DNA of 64,000 nt from Citrus sinensis (Eukaryota; Streptophyta; Magnoliopsida; Sapindales; Rutaceae): contig NC_068558.1 of the NCBI RefSeq assembly GCF_022201045.2, positions 49,641,501 to 49,705,500 on the forward strand, given 5' to 3'. Shown here piece by piece: positions 37,028-49,254 of this stretch. How positions within the stretch are numbered: the stretch's first letter is position 1; each line of letters begins with the position of its first letter. The notes beneath the pieces were generated by a model that had not been told where the DNA came from, ran no database searches, and worked only from the letters and a program-made list of their open reading frames with translations. The position numbers were made by a program, and so were the translations under genes.

Positions 37028-37359
37028 GGTTCTTTGAGCTAAAAGGTCGGCGTTCCTGTTGGTTTTCATCGGCGAGGATGGTAGGGAAACGACGGTCGGG
37101 TTCCAAGCTTCAGATCAATACCTTGATCGGTTGGTGGAGTTGCCGGGATCGTGAAATCCAACCGGGTCACGTTCGTGGGTCGGGTCGGGTTCGCGGTTTT
37201 TGAGCTAAATCGATGGCGTTCTTGTTGGTTTTCGGCGGCAAGGATGGCATGGAAATGAGGGCCGACTTCCAAGCTTCAGATCAATACCTTGATTGGCCGG
37301 TAGAGTGGGCGGGATCGTGAAATCCAACCGGGTCACGTTCGCGAGTTGGGTTCGTGGGT
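37028..37359. repeat. GC-rich tandem duplication, 166-bp unit x 2
   Basis: TTTGAGCTAAA occurs at 37033 and 37199, and TTCCAAGCTTCAGATCAATA at 37101 and 37267, a constant offset of 166 bp. Later words GGGATCGTGAAATCCAACCG also repeat. The units are roughly 85 percent alike by eye. No uninterrupted coding frame is conserved in both units. Confidence 0.88.
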
Positions 37360-37436
37360 CAAACTGGGTCAACCTCTCTCCCTTCTCATCTCCTCATCCA
37401 CTCACAAAGCGCCACACCACGGCTCCCCTTAGCCAG

Positions 37437-37560
37437 GTTGTTGCTGCTGGAATTGTTTTTGCTGGAAGTGTTATTGGAATTTTTTTTGCTGAAAGTGTTA
37501 CTGGTACTGGAATTGATGCTGGAGTTGTTGCTGCTGGAATTTTTTTTTTTTTTTTTGTGT
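37437..37560 (+). repeat. Short imperfect GCTGGAATTG-type repeats
   Basis: Variants of TTGCTGCTGGAATTG recur five or more times before a T run of about 19 bases and a TGTTTG-rich stretch. This is low-complexity DNA; the Leu/Glu-rich frame it encodes should not be taken as protein. Confidence 0.6.
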
Positions 37561-38099
37561 TTGTGTGTTTTTGTTTGTCTCTGTTTCTATTCCTGTCTCA
37601 ACTACAAGCTTCTATAATAAGTGTTTGGCCTCGGCACAAAATCAATGTTTGTAATAGAGATAATCAATAAAAGTTAGTTCAGTTTTTCAATTTTGTCAGT
37701 TTGGTATGGGCACAAAATTTTTTATGTTCTGATTTATTTTCGAAACAGAGCAGAGCTCACAACGTGCTGCCTAACTGAAATGAATTGAAGCAAAGCAGAG
37801 CGACATCGTTTGATGAAAAGGGAATGCTCACACGGTGCTAAGCTGAAATTAAGAGGAAAAAAGATTAAAATTAGTTTCCTATCTTCTCTATCTCTCTTGG
37901 GAGATTTGCTGGATAAAGTATAAGGAAAAAGATAAAATGAAGAAATTTGAGCTGCTTTTCCATTTTCTTATTCTTTATTTTATTATTTATTATGGTCCCA
38001 TGCATTTTTGAATTGGCGTAAGGCAACGCGTGAAACCACACTAGTTTTTGTCGTCCTTTAGTCTTCCTTTAGTTTGTTTACCATTTTCTTTTAATAAAA

Positions 38100-40046
38100 G
38101 GGTTCCTCTATGATGCTGTAATTTTTTTTACAGCATCAATAATGTATTAATTGTGAACCATTAGATCTAATCAATGGTATACAATATTTGTACTAAAGAA
38201 ATAATTTAAAAATAATGGTAACCGTTCAAGTGGGTGGATAATTTTTGTAAATTAATTGTGACCACCCTTAGAGTTTGAAACAATTTCACTTAAATAGTAT
38301 ATTTTATTTAAAATTACTTTTTAGCCCTCCTTTAAATTTGTAATATGATAATCTCTTTTAAATAAATCTTCCAAAATCAGTTACCATTAAGTATAAAATA
38401 TAATATCAAGTAGGTTATTTAACACAAAGTCTTGTAATAATTTGTATTGTATGAATTTAATTACAAACCATTAATACCTAAACAATAATGATAATAGAAA
38501 GCATTACAATAAACTATTTTATATGTGTTTTATTAATAATACTATATGAGTCACAACAAATGAGAAATATTTTATTCACCAATTATTATTGAAAAATATA
38601 TATGTCTATATAACTATAGAGTGAGAAATATTTTGATTTAAATTTTTATAAAAAAATTAAACTATTTATTTCATACAATTCAATGGTGGAGGATATAACA
38701 TTATGAAATGTTGCTTTGACTTTCAATATCAACCATTAGACTATGAGATATTAGTGGCTCAAATATTGTGCCAAAATTATAAGTTAAAGTATCCCAAACA
38801 ATATCTTTATAATGGAAATATAAAAACATACAATGATTTTTTTCCTCATTTTGTCCATTAAATATTATTTGATGTAATATTTTATTTATTGTCACTATTA
38901 ATTATCATAATAAAAGTAATGACTCTTCGTAGCATAAAAAATTTATAATTACTATCAAAGAATAACAATAAAATAATCTTTCATGATTCATAAACTAAAG
39001 TTAATTCCTGTGTTAGATTTAACTTTTATGAAATTAACAAAGTGACATTTGAAAATAAAATGAAAATAAGTTTGTGAAAGTTAAATTTTATAAGGCTGAG
39101 ATAATTTCCTACCATGTCAATAAAAATCTAAAAATATAAATGATTTTCTCACTTTTTTTTCCCACTTAAATATTATTGGAGGCAATATTTTATTTATTGT
39201 CACTATTAATTATCATAACCAAAGTAATGACTCTTAATAACATAAAATTTTATAATTACAATAAAAGGATATCAATAAAATAATATTTCACGATTCATAA
39301 ATTAAAACTCATTAGGAATATATATTAGATTTAACTTTTATGAAATTAACAAAGTGATATTTGAAAATAAAATGAAAATATATAGGCATATAAAACTTAA
39401 AATTCCTATCATGTAAGGATATTAATTGTAAGATAAATATAAAGTTCAGAGAATAAGTATGTTAACTGGGTGTTAAAAATAATACATACTTCATGATCAA
39501 TTATACAATGACCCTTAATATTATATAAAATAGTGAGTATTTTAATATACGATATTAAATTTTATTAAAACATGTGTGATCAAGTAACTTTTATGTTACA
39601 AGCAATCTCAACAATGAGTTTATTGATGTAACTATGACATTTACTTAATTATATGTACTTAGTTGTGTTATTTATTACTATTATATCATATATGAATTTT
39701 GCAATTGCAACTTATTTATTTGATTTGTGTTAAATAACCTACCATTATATTTTATATTTAATGGTAATATATTTTGGAAGATTTATTTAAAAAAAATTAT
39801 CACATTTCAAATTTAAAGGAGGATTGAAAAATAATTTTAAATAAAATATGATATTTAAGTGAAATTGTTTCAAACTCTAAGGATGGTCATAGTTATTTTA
39901 CAAAATTCTCTACCCCTTACACGTTTGTTAACCGTTTACCATTTTTTTTTTACTACAAATATTGTGTACCATTGATTAAATCCAATGGTACACAATTAAA
40001 AATATTATTGATGCTGTAAAAAAATTACAGCATCATAGAGGAACCC
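38100..40046. mobile_element. Non-autonomous Mutator-like element (MULE), 1947 bp, ~325-bp terminal inverted repeats
   Basis: The left end starts GGGTTCCTCTATGATGCTGT; the reverse complement of the right end starts with the same bases. Similarity between arms continues over 38100-38428 and 39724-40046. The element is flanked by TTAATAAAA at 38091-38099 and 40047-40055, a perfect 9-bp duplication as expected for Mutator. Long inverted repeats with 9-bp duplication define the superfamily. The interior is AT-rich, has no transposase frame, and contains an internal direct repeat. It lies between the small plant gene and its broken paralogue. Confidence 0.92.
38815..39390. repeat. Internal direct repeat of the MULE, ~270 bp unit, period ~306 bp
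   Basis: ATTTTATTTATTGTCACTAT occurs near 38878 and near 39187; it is followed in both by TAATTATCATAA, AAAGTAATGACTCTT, ATTTAACTTTTATGAAATTA and ACAAAGTGA. Two diverged units therefore make up most of the interior. Confidence 0.85.
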
Positions 40047-40487
40047 TTAATAAAAATAAAAAGAAAGGTAGAGCAAAGACACGTCCAACGGGGCTGAAAT
40101 TCGACCGGAAGCGAATAAGGCCCAACTTCCACGTAGGCCTAAACTCAGCCTGCAATTGAGTTTTCAATTTTGTACTAAATATTTGTTGCGATTAATAATT
40201 AATTGAAATAAAGAAAACAAAACACTCTTAAACAAATAGCAAATTATTAACGTAACGAGTAAATATGTCAACGAATTAATGATTTTGCCCCGATCGGATG
40301 ATGAATTGGTTTGTTAAGAGGTGAATATGAAGATATTATGAAGCGGGTTTTGTTCGGTGAATTCTCAACTTTAGCACGGGACCCATTGCATTCAACTCAT
40401 TCGCTTTCCCTGTCTCGCTGAATAATTTATTCAAGTCCTTCACTAAGGCTAATTAAGAAAGCTCCTAAGAAGAAGAGCGGAGGAGCA

Positions 40488-40682
40488 ATGGATGGAGGTA
40501 TGTGAGGGGCCGAAAGGGCCAAAATTGCACTATCCAAGATGCACTACACTCGAGCTGACTGCGAGTCCCTGCCTGAGTGGAAGCTTGATCTTTTGCTTCA
40601 AGATTATAGCCTAACACTACCACTCGTTGGAAATGTCGACCAGAAGAGTATGTTTGCCATCGAAGCTTTTCTTATGGCCTAA
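40488..40682 (+). pseudogene. Broken paralogue of the small DUF7722-like gene
   Basis: From the ATG at 40488 the frame ends after five codons (TGA). Further on, GPKGPKLHYPR reads in another frame, then a frameshift, then TRADCESLPEWKLDLLLQDY, LVGNVDQKSMFAIEAF and TAA at 40680-40682. The second part aligns with residues about 34-79 of the protein at 35796-36038, with a three-residue insertion. An ATG at 40539 would give an intact 47-residue peptide with the core motif, so a shortened product is possible, but nonsense plus frameshift favour a pseudogene. Confidence 0.78.
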
Positions 40683-40975
40683 TTAATTAATTCATATTCT
40701 CTTTGCTATTTATTTTATTCTGCTACCGCCTACAATAATCCTTATTAGTGTTAACGACATCGCAGTAAGGCCTAACTACGGCCCAAGAAAAGGAAGCGTC
40801 ACTCGAAAGTGCATGATTAGACTTAACCAAGGCCCATCAAAAGTAACATAAAAAAAATAGTATTTAATGCTCACATACCGCGCACGTTAGCGCTAACCGG
40901 ATAATTCAAGTTTGATCAGGCACACGCTCGTCAGTGAGTGTGATTCAGTCAGTGTTCACGCTTCAGTCTTCACCG

Positions 40976-40983
40976 TATATAAA
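40976..40983 (+). promoter_or_regulatory. TATA box of the gamma-tubulin gene
   Basis: TATATAAA about 170 bp before the ATG at 41154. Confidence 0.5.
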
Positions 40984-41108
40984 TGTCATCATAATTCCCG
41001 GGATTCAGATATCTCATCTCGTATATTTCCCTCTCTTATTACCTTTTCAAAAAGCACCAACACCACAGCTAGAGTAGATTCTTTCGTCTCGCATTTTCTT
41101 CCATCCAA

Positions 41109-41117
41109 AAACCCTAA
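41109..41117 (+). promoter_or_regulatory. Telo-box in gamma-tubulin leader
   Basis: AAACCCTAA about 37 bp upstream of the start codon. In plants this motif is common in leaders and promoters of genes active in dividing cells; here it is only a sequence match. Confidence 0.5.
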
Positions 41118-41153
41118 TTTAATTTTTCATTCGGGATAAATTGAAAAAAAAAA

Positions 41154-44100
41154 ATGCCGAGAGAAATTATCACTCTGCAGGTGGGGCAATGCGGGAATCA
41201 GATCGGAATGGAGTTCTGGAAACAACTCTGCCTCGAACACGGCATCAGCAAAGAAGGCATTCTCGAAGACTTCGCTACTCAGGTCCTTTCTCTTCTCTCT
41301 CTCTCTCTCTCTTTTTTCATTTTCCATTGTTTGCTTTTCTTTTAAAGTTTTCTTCCACGCATGCGCGCGCGCGCAAGGGCTTGCTATTTAGTTGCCGTGG
41401 GAACTGTCAATAACTAATTACACGATGGATTCTCATTTAATTGAAAGATGTTTGTTTGGTTTTACTTGTTTCCTCTGATAATTTTCATTTTTCATTTTGA
41501 CAAATTTGTTTTTAGCAAATTTTATGTGAAAATTTGATTAATGTGAATTATGTTAGGGTTTTTCTTAGGTTGTTATTGATTAATGAGACTGTTAGATTAA
41601 CCTGGAATTCTCATTTTCGCCTAGTAAATGCTTGGCTGCTACAAATACATATGAATGAATTCAATTTCGATCTATGTAACTTTCATGTTCACCGTTTTTT
41701 AGCTTTCTATTCCTGTTGTGGTGTGATACCATCATGGGATCTAATTTCCTGGGATCAAGGCTTGGTTCTGTTGGGTTATAGAATTCTTCAAGAAGTTCTT
41801 TGTTGGCTTTTATCTCAAGTGACAGCACTGATTACAATGGCCAGTCATTTAAGAAATGTAGGGATACAGGATTGACCCCATATAGTTTTAAGTCATAACA
41901 AACACTGAGATTGTGGATAAATTGAGTCTGCAAATCTTATTCAGGTTTAGCTACAGATAACGATTTGTCAATGTTTACTCTTTCTGCTATATTTGACAAA
42001 TGGAGGGCTGGTATTCATCCATCTCATCATTATTGCTGTGGCAGGGAGGTGACAGGAAAGATGTATTTTTCTATCAAGCTGATGATCAGCATTATATTCC
42101 CCGAGCTTTACTGATAGATTTGGAGCCGAGAGTGATAAATGGAATTCAAAATAGTGAGTATAGAAATCTCTACAATCATGAGAACATCTTTGTTTCTGAT
42201 CATGGTGGGGGTGCCGGAAATAATTGGGCCAGCGGATATCATCAGGTATTCTACTTGTCATTCATACTATGACATACTTTCTTTGAGTCAATGTCAATAA
42301 GCAAAGAATTCTTGCATATCCTGTCAAGAATTGAATGTAGATTTCTTTGATGTCTACCTTAACATTATGCACTACAGAACACATAAACGGTCACTCCATC
42401 TGTTGATTATTGTTAACGATTTTTCTTTCTAAATTATCATAAATGAATGCATATAATTGTGGTTCATATTGTGGGCCTTCATGTGGGCCATATTTTGAAA
42501 TGATTGAATGGGGACGCAAATGTGAATTTTCTACAACATTGAAGTTTAATAGAAGTTTCCAGACCAGTCTGCTTGTTCATGCGGATAGTTGTGATAAATT
42601 GAAGGCTATAGTGAGTTGGAGGTTGTAATTGGTCCTGTGTCTAGAAGCAGTACTAATCTTTATAAATTGCTGATAATTTTGGAAGAGCTACTCATGATGC
42701 AACATCCAATTGAAAACTTAACCCTTTTTTTGCCCATTCCTTAAACCTTGTAAGGAAATAATTTAGACAATCAAGTGGGTGGTTTGCTATTTTCCTGGAT
42801 GGCATGTTAAAATTACACGAATTTCTTGTTAGTTAATTGGAAGTGACCTTTTTGGTTATGAGATATCACTTAATTATTCAGGAGTTGTAATTTGTGTTTG
42901 TGTCTCAACAGGGGAAAGGTGTTGAAGAGGATATCATGGATATGATTGATAGAGAAGCTGATGGAAGCGATAGTCTTGAGGGATTTGTTCTATGCCATTC
43001 AATTGCTGGAGGAACAGGCTCAGGTCTCTTTACCTTTCATCACCTTGTTCCTGTATATTAAAATTTTTGAAGTTTTTTTAAGTGAAATATTTCACTCATG
43101 AATTTAATTGAAGTTTACTGTTTGGTTATATGAATCTTATTTGGATGAATCCATAAGTACTCTGGAAAACAAAAAGACAAATAAAATGACCGCTCAGTAG
43201 GGGCAGATGAACTATGCAGGTTGATATTTGCAGCTTTGAATTTCCAAAATTTTGATTTATTGTCTACATAGTTTACCATTGCTAATAATAGTATATATTT
43301 GATGACTTATGTACATCATTCTTGATTTTGAGTGTCTCTTCATCATGCATTGAAGGTATGGGTTCATATTTGTTGGAGACTTTAAATGATCGCTATAGCA
43401 AAAAGCTGGTTCAGACATACAGTGTATTTCCGAACCAGATGGAGACAAGTGATGTGGTGGTCCAACCGTACAACTCTCTCTTGACACTCAAGCGACTGAC
43501 CCTAAATGCTGATTGTGTTGTTGTTCTTGACAATACTGCACTGAATCGAATTGCTGTGGAGCGCCTACATCTGCAAAATCCTACATTTGCTCAAACTAAT
43601 TCATTGGTTTCCACTGTAATGTCTGCAAGCACAACCACATTGAGGTATCCAGGATACATGAATAATGACTTGGTTGGTCTTCTTGCCTCTTTAATTCCAA
43701 CGCCGAGATGCCATTTTCTCATGACAGGATACACACCCCTAACTGTGGAACGTCAAGTAAGTTTTGAACATCCTGTTGTCTGCATCTGCACCTTTGCAGA
43801 AATTTGTATTTTTATGCATTTAATTTTTTTCGGTTGATTGTGTGGGTTATAGAAAAGTTTCAGTCAACTATTATTCTGCATTCCAAGATTTGACTGGAGT
43901 CTAAGAAACTCTCTACTTCTTTTTATTCAGTGGAGGATTGATATGTGTTATAAAGATGACCTAATGCAATAATTTTCACTTACAGTGAAGAAATATCATG
44001 TACTCAAATAAAAAGAAAAAAAAAAGTATTATCACATCAAGTTATTTCACTTTCAATCTTCAATAGTACCAAATTGTTATTCTACAGCCCAGGGTCCAAC

Positions 44101-46131
44101 TTGAAGCTTGGGCTATTACATTTTAGAGGAGCTGCTTGACCAATTAAATCTCCAAAGTTCAGCAATTTATGAAATGGAAGCTGAAAGAGTGTAGCAGGAT
44201 TGGTTCTGATGGAGTTGTTACTCTTTTTAGTATCATATAATTATTTTTTATATCTTATTCTTTCAAATTGGGTTTTGCATTTGTTGCCCTTAAAAGAGGA
44301 GGCTTTTAGCTGCAGTCTGATGCAAGTATATTCTCCTTGGCAGGCTAATGTGATCCGTAAAACTACTGTACTAGATGTTATGAGAAGACTGCTGCAGGTG
44401 AGAAACTTTTTCTAAAACTAATTCAATAAAGTGAAGATAGGCATTCTTCTGACCACTTTTTCTTCAGACCAAAAATATCATGGTTTCTTCTTACGCTCGT
44501 ACAAAAGAAGCTAGTCAGGCTAAGTACATTTCTATATTGAATATCATTCAAGGAGAGGTGGACCCTACTCAGGTAATTTTATCATATATTGTTCATGTGG
44601 TTGCTATTACTTTTTCTTTTTTCTGGTTTGAAGATATATTATTCGGGCTTATGAGTGAACAAGCTACCTAGTTTCTTATCTTTGGCCTTTAAAACTTGGG
44701 AAATTATGCTCTTTGGTTTTTTTTATATGTTGCCTCTATGGCACCCGTTAAAAGTATATTTTTCTCCCTGGTTTGTTAAAGGGGCAAGTGTTACAGTGGT
44801 GGCAGATCATTTATATTGACCTAGGTTCAATTTGATTGAAACTTTACATCATGGTGTAATTGTACACACTATTATAGAGCTGATTGAAGATGGTAATGTT
44901 ATTGGGCTATTTTTCTCTCTGTTATATTTTTTGGAACTTTTTGTAAAATGTTAGACTACTTTAATTCATCTTGCTTGTTTGAACTGCAATTGCCTTACAA
45001 TAAACTCAAGGGGATTGCATTGATTTGCTGATTTGCTCTTTTGTCAGGTGCATGAAAGTTTACAGAGGATTCGTGAAAGAAAGCTTGTCAACTTTATTGA
45101 GTGGGGCCCTGCAAGTATTCAGGTCCTCTCCATTGAATTAGCAATCTTCTGGTCTTCATTCTTTTGACTTGAACTTGTGGCTCAATGCTGGGTTTAATAT
45201 GACTTTTGCTGTTTGAGTTCCTTTTGTAGGTTGCTCTCTCTAGAAAGTCGCCATACGTTCAAACTGCACATAGGGTAGGATTTCATATCTTGTCTTTATT
45301 CACTATTTTTCATCCTTTCTAATGGTATACAATCATTTTGAATCTTACTGGGGATATCAACCTTTTTTGACTATAAACATATATGTTGTATTTGTAAGGT
45401 TAGTGGTCTCATGCTGGCAAGCCATACTAGTATCAGGCATCTCTTCAGCAAATGTTTGAGCCAATATGAGAAGTTGCGAAAAAAGCAAGCCTTTCTTGAC
45501 AACTACCGAAAGTTTCCAATGTTTGCTGTAAGTTTCCAGCTTCACTACTGACATGATCAAATTCTGCTATGATTTGACAATTTTGCATATACCATCGGAA
45601 TAATAAATTATTTTCCTCTCTTGTTATATATGCATTTACGCGTATGTTGTTTGATCATAAGATATTATTGTATTTGAATAAAATGTACGTCTCTATTTGA
45701 GGAATCAATTTTATACATCTGATAAATGTTCTAATAAATTGGGCACAGATTGTACTGTTCTCCTCATACCTTATTGACATAGGCCCTTTATGAATAATAG
45801 TCACTTAAGCTTGTGCTAGTTTTATCGACTGCTTGTGTTACATTTGCATATTATTTTGATGAAATATCAAACATTGGCAGGACAATGATCTTTCAGAATT
45901 TGATGAATCAAGGGACATAATTGAGAGCTTGGTTGATGAATATAAGGCTTGTGAATCCCCAGATTACATCAAATGGGGAATGGAGGTTTGTGATATGGCC
46001 CTGATGTCTTATGCCCTTAGTTCCTTGTGGATCTTACTGATTTACTTGATGATTTTATACAGGATCCTGACCACATTCTAACAGGAGAAGGCAATGCCAC
46101 TGGATCAGTGGATCCAAACTTAGCAGTGTGA
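41154..46131 (+). CDS. TUBG: Gamma-tubulin
   Basis: Nucleates microtubules as part of the gamma-tubulin ring complex at cortical, nuclear-envelope and spindle sites (known of the family). Eleven exons: 41154-41282, 42045-42245, 42912-43023, 43356-43756, 44344-44397, 44468-44572, 45048-45122, 45230-45274, 45399-45527, 45881-45985 and 46063-46131. All introns are GT-AG, all junctions keep frame, and the protein is 474 residues, the usual plant length. It starts [20 protein letters not shown], has [19 protein letters not shown], the GTP-binding GGTGSG split between exons 3 and 4, and ends [29 protein letters not shown] is gamma- rather than alpha- or beta-type. Upstream are a TATATAAA and a telo-box. 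A possible 3' UTR intron follows the stop codon. No damage seen. Confidence 0.97.
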
Positions 46132-46140
46132 ATAAACCAG

Positions 46141-46801
46141 GTAAGCTAAAATTGCATTATCCTTGAAAATTAGGAGTCTATGTTCTACGTTGCATGTATG
46201 TGCATGCCAAGCTTATATAACTGGCTCTGCTTGTAGTGGGGTACTTTTCAGAGGACAATTTTTATTGTTATACTGTCCAATAACTGGCCAAAAACCTGAG
46301 GAAAAGATTTATCCACTAAATGGTTAAATGTCATGTTCTTCTAATAGGTTACTGCATTAGATGATTGTATAATCAGTTAGAGCATCAATATATCGCATCT
46401 CAAAAATTTCTAGTAGTACAACTATAGTTGTGGATTCAATTTTTTTGCCCTTAAATAATCATTAGAAAGCTAAATTCCTGCACCAATGGCTCTCAACACT
46501 TACCAATGGGTTACAGCGACCATCCTTTTGTAGCTCTTTCTTTATATTTTACTTGAAGCTTTGGCATTGCAAGTGCTAGTGAAATCTTTGTATGTATTCT
46601 TTTAGAAGCTACTGAAGTAGCCTTAATGTTATAATTGCAAGGTTTGAATTCCCACAGTGTTTTCTCCATGGTTCACTCATGTAGATGTAGTATTATCTGA
46701 TTTCCTTGGGGAAGCTTCTTCCCCCACCCACCCCTCCCCTTTTGAGTCAGAGAGTTGACTATCTTCAATTTTGTGACTATCTTCGATTTTGCTCACTACA
46801 G
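46141..46801 (+). other. Possible 3' UTR intron of gamma-tubulin
   Basis: A strong donor CCAG/GTAAGC begins 10 bp after the stop codon, and an acceptor CACTACAG/GATG ends at 46801. Both match the consensus, and the sequence between is T-rich like the coding introns. Transcript evidence is needed. Confidence 0.45.
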
Positions 46802-48926
46802 GATGTAGCCTTTTGGTGAAAGCATGCTGGAAGGAGAATTGTAATTAAACATGGGTGTTTGTATTTGAAGTTGTTCCTGTTGTGTGGAACGTTGAGTGAT
46901 CTATAGTGCATTCAAGTTTTGGGTGTTTTTGTTTCAACTGATATTTATTGATACCCAAGTCTGAGAAATGCAGAATGTCACTGTTTTCATCAGATTGCCT
47001 TTGTTTTCCCCTAAAATCTAAAGAAATCCAGGCAGCACAGCTGGAGCCAGAATTTCAAAATTTCTGGCGTGGATTGACCTCTTCTTACAACTGATGGCTG
47101 ATATGTTTCTCGTTTTCCTTATTCTATTGATGTATTATTTAATTCTTGGTCAGGATTTTGCATCATCTAAATATTTTTGAGAAAATTCTGTCATGCTACC
47201 ATACTTCCCATGTGCCCTATTGTCGTCATTCGTTAGAGCAAAACATAGCATGTGGTGCATTGTGCGTACCACATGTTTTTTAGTCTCATTTATGATTGTG
47301 TTGACTGTCTTCTTCTTACTCAGTATCCTTTTGATATCATTATAATTATACAAGTTTCTCTGTTCTCTGAGTTTTAGACCCCATATTACTGAGAGCCCCT
47401 AAGAAATTGAGTTTTGAATCCCAGGTCACCTCTAGGCTGCCCCTATCAAATTGCTTATACCGAAAAACAATTTCGTGGTTTGAGAGATCGGATTAAAATA
47501 TGTATAAAACATGGTTCTTTTATTTGTTTGATAGCCTGTGGCAACTGTAGTCTGCTGCGGGGCAACTCATATTCTTAGTACAAAGCATTTTGGATTTTAA
47601 TTTATAATTTTGGCATTAGAAAAGATAATGATTACGACATGTAACGGTTAGGAACGGTCGTGATGAGACCGGCAATACAAGCTGTAATCGATTGTCGTAG
47701 GTGACTTAACTTCTAGGACAGATAAGAAAAGAGCAAAGAATTTCTGTTCCTTGTGTTACGTTTGTTAGTAAGACGTGGAATGCTACTGCTCCCCTAATTC
47801 TCCTTGACTGCGGTTATAGGTACAAATTGTGTGCAATAAAAAATCAAACTAATTTGAAGAAATTGAAATATTTGTAAACATGTTTTTAGTGCCTAGAGGA
47901 ATCAAATACCTCCTAATACAATTATTTAATTGCTAAATAAAATGTTTCAGTTTACCATTATTGACATTGATACTAGTTTAAACACTAGTTTACGGAACTA
48001 AAGATTAGGAGAACAATAGACTCCAAAATCCCTAGAATTATATAAATACGATAATTACGATAATAATTTAAAAGAGATAAAAATAACCTAACATTTATTT
48101 TGTAAATGTTTATTTTTTAGAAGACCACATCAACTGCATGGTCACAATTTTGTATGGTAAGAGAAGAGAATTTACAAAAATTGAATTTAAAATAAAAAAT
48201 TGGTTTTAAATTTTTTTTCGTGGCACTTATTCTATAACTTGTTACACATCATACCTTATATTATTTAGGATGGAAAGATGGTTGTTTGTCAATCATTACT
48301 TTATTTCGCCAACCACATGCCTTCATTTACTTTTTTTTTTTTTAAAATGTGCAATTAGCTCCGCAAGACCACAATGGATTCATCGAAGTCTCGAATCAGT
48401 TGTGGTGTCCAGATAATAATACTCGTAAACGCATGAGAGGCATCTTGTAACAACTTTAAAAACAATGAAATTAGCCGTTAAATCCGTTATAATTTTGAAT
48501 GGTAGGTGGGGCACGTTCGCAGGAAAAAGAATTGGGTGACAACTTGGCTGACAGTCTGTAGCCGAATGAAGCTTTAGTTTTAGTAGGGAGTCACATGGCC
48601 TTCTTGTCGTATAATCAACCATCACTAACCTCAATCTAAGTGGACCCCGACGCAAGCACAAATCAAATTACAATTATACCCTTGATCGATTGCTGGATTT
48701 CTCTATATCTCATCCTCATCATCAGCTCTCTCTCTCTCTCTCTTCTTCCATTTCCAGCCTTATTTAAAAAGAGAGAAACTACTGCTACAAATTAAATCAC
48801 CGATCCCCGCATTCGCATTCTCTCTCGCAAATTCGAACCTTTGGCTGTTGTTCCTCTCTTAAGTCACAATATTACTGGAATTCGTCGGAAAAAAAGAAAT
48901 ATTAAAAGAGAGAAGAGTCAAGAAAA
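46802..48926. other. Gamma-tubulin 3' flank and AG-peptide promoter, no other gene seen
   Basis: AT-rich region. Just upstream of the AG-peptide gene are a CT microsatellite (about 48727-48743) and a TTATTTAAAAA stretch near 48761, which probably form its core promoter and leader. Confidence 0.4.
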
Positions 48927-49254
48927 ATGGAGGTTATTACATCAAGAGTATTTGTCTGCTTCTTGGCACTTTTGGGTCTTATACTCGCCATAGCCTCTCC
49001 TGCAGTTGAAGCCCAATCTCCTGCGACTGCTCCTGCTCCTGCCCCTTCTAGCGATGGTAGGTTTTCTTCCCTTAGAATCAATTTAAATCTGCCTTTTTGG
49101 TTATTTTTTCTTTCCGGGATGATTACCGAGTTTGTATTGTTGTTCAGGAACATCAATCGACCAAGGGATCGCGTACTTGCTCATGCTGGTGGCTCTGCTT
49201 CTTACATACCTCATCCACCCACTAGACGCATCTTCCTCTTACAGCTTCTTTTAA
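48927..49254 (+). CDS. Arabinogalactan peptide (AG-peptide, AGP16/20-like)
   Basis: Cell-surface proteoglycan peptide (known of the family: signal peptide removed, prolines hydroxylated and glycosylated, GPI anchor added). Two exons, 48927-49056 and 49148-49254, joined in frame after the first base of a Gly codon; 78 residues. Residues about 1-28 are a signal peptide (hydrophobic VFVCFLALLGLILAIASPA, then VEAQ). A short glycosylation module follows, SPATAPAPAPSSDG. The C-terminal half, GTSIDQGIAYLLMLVALLLT and YLIHPLDASSSYSFF, is the conserved GPI-attachment region of AGP16/20/22/41. The intron splits the peptide right after the AP-rich module, which is why no single open frame shows the whole protein. 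The exact family member cannot be decided. Confidence 0.93.

Noticed and set aside
37354-37617. Leu/Glu/Phe-rich frame of 87 residues
   Set aside because: It translates imperfect GCTGGAATTG repeats and a long T run; not a plausible protein.
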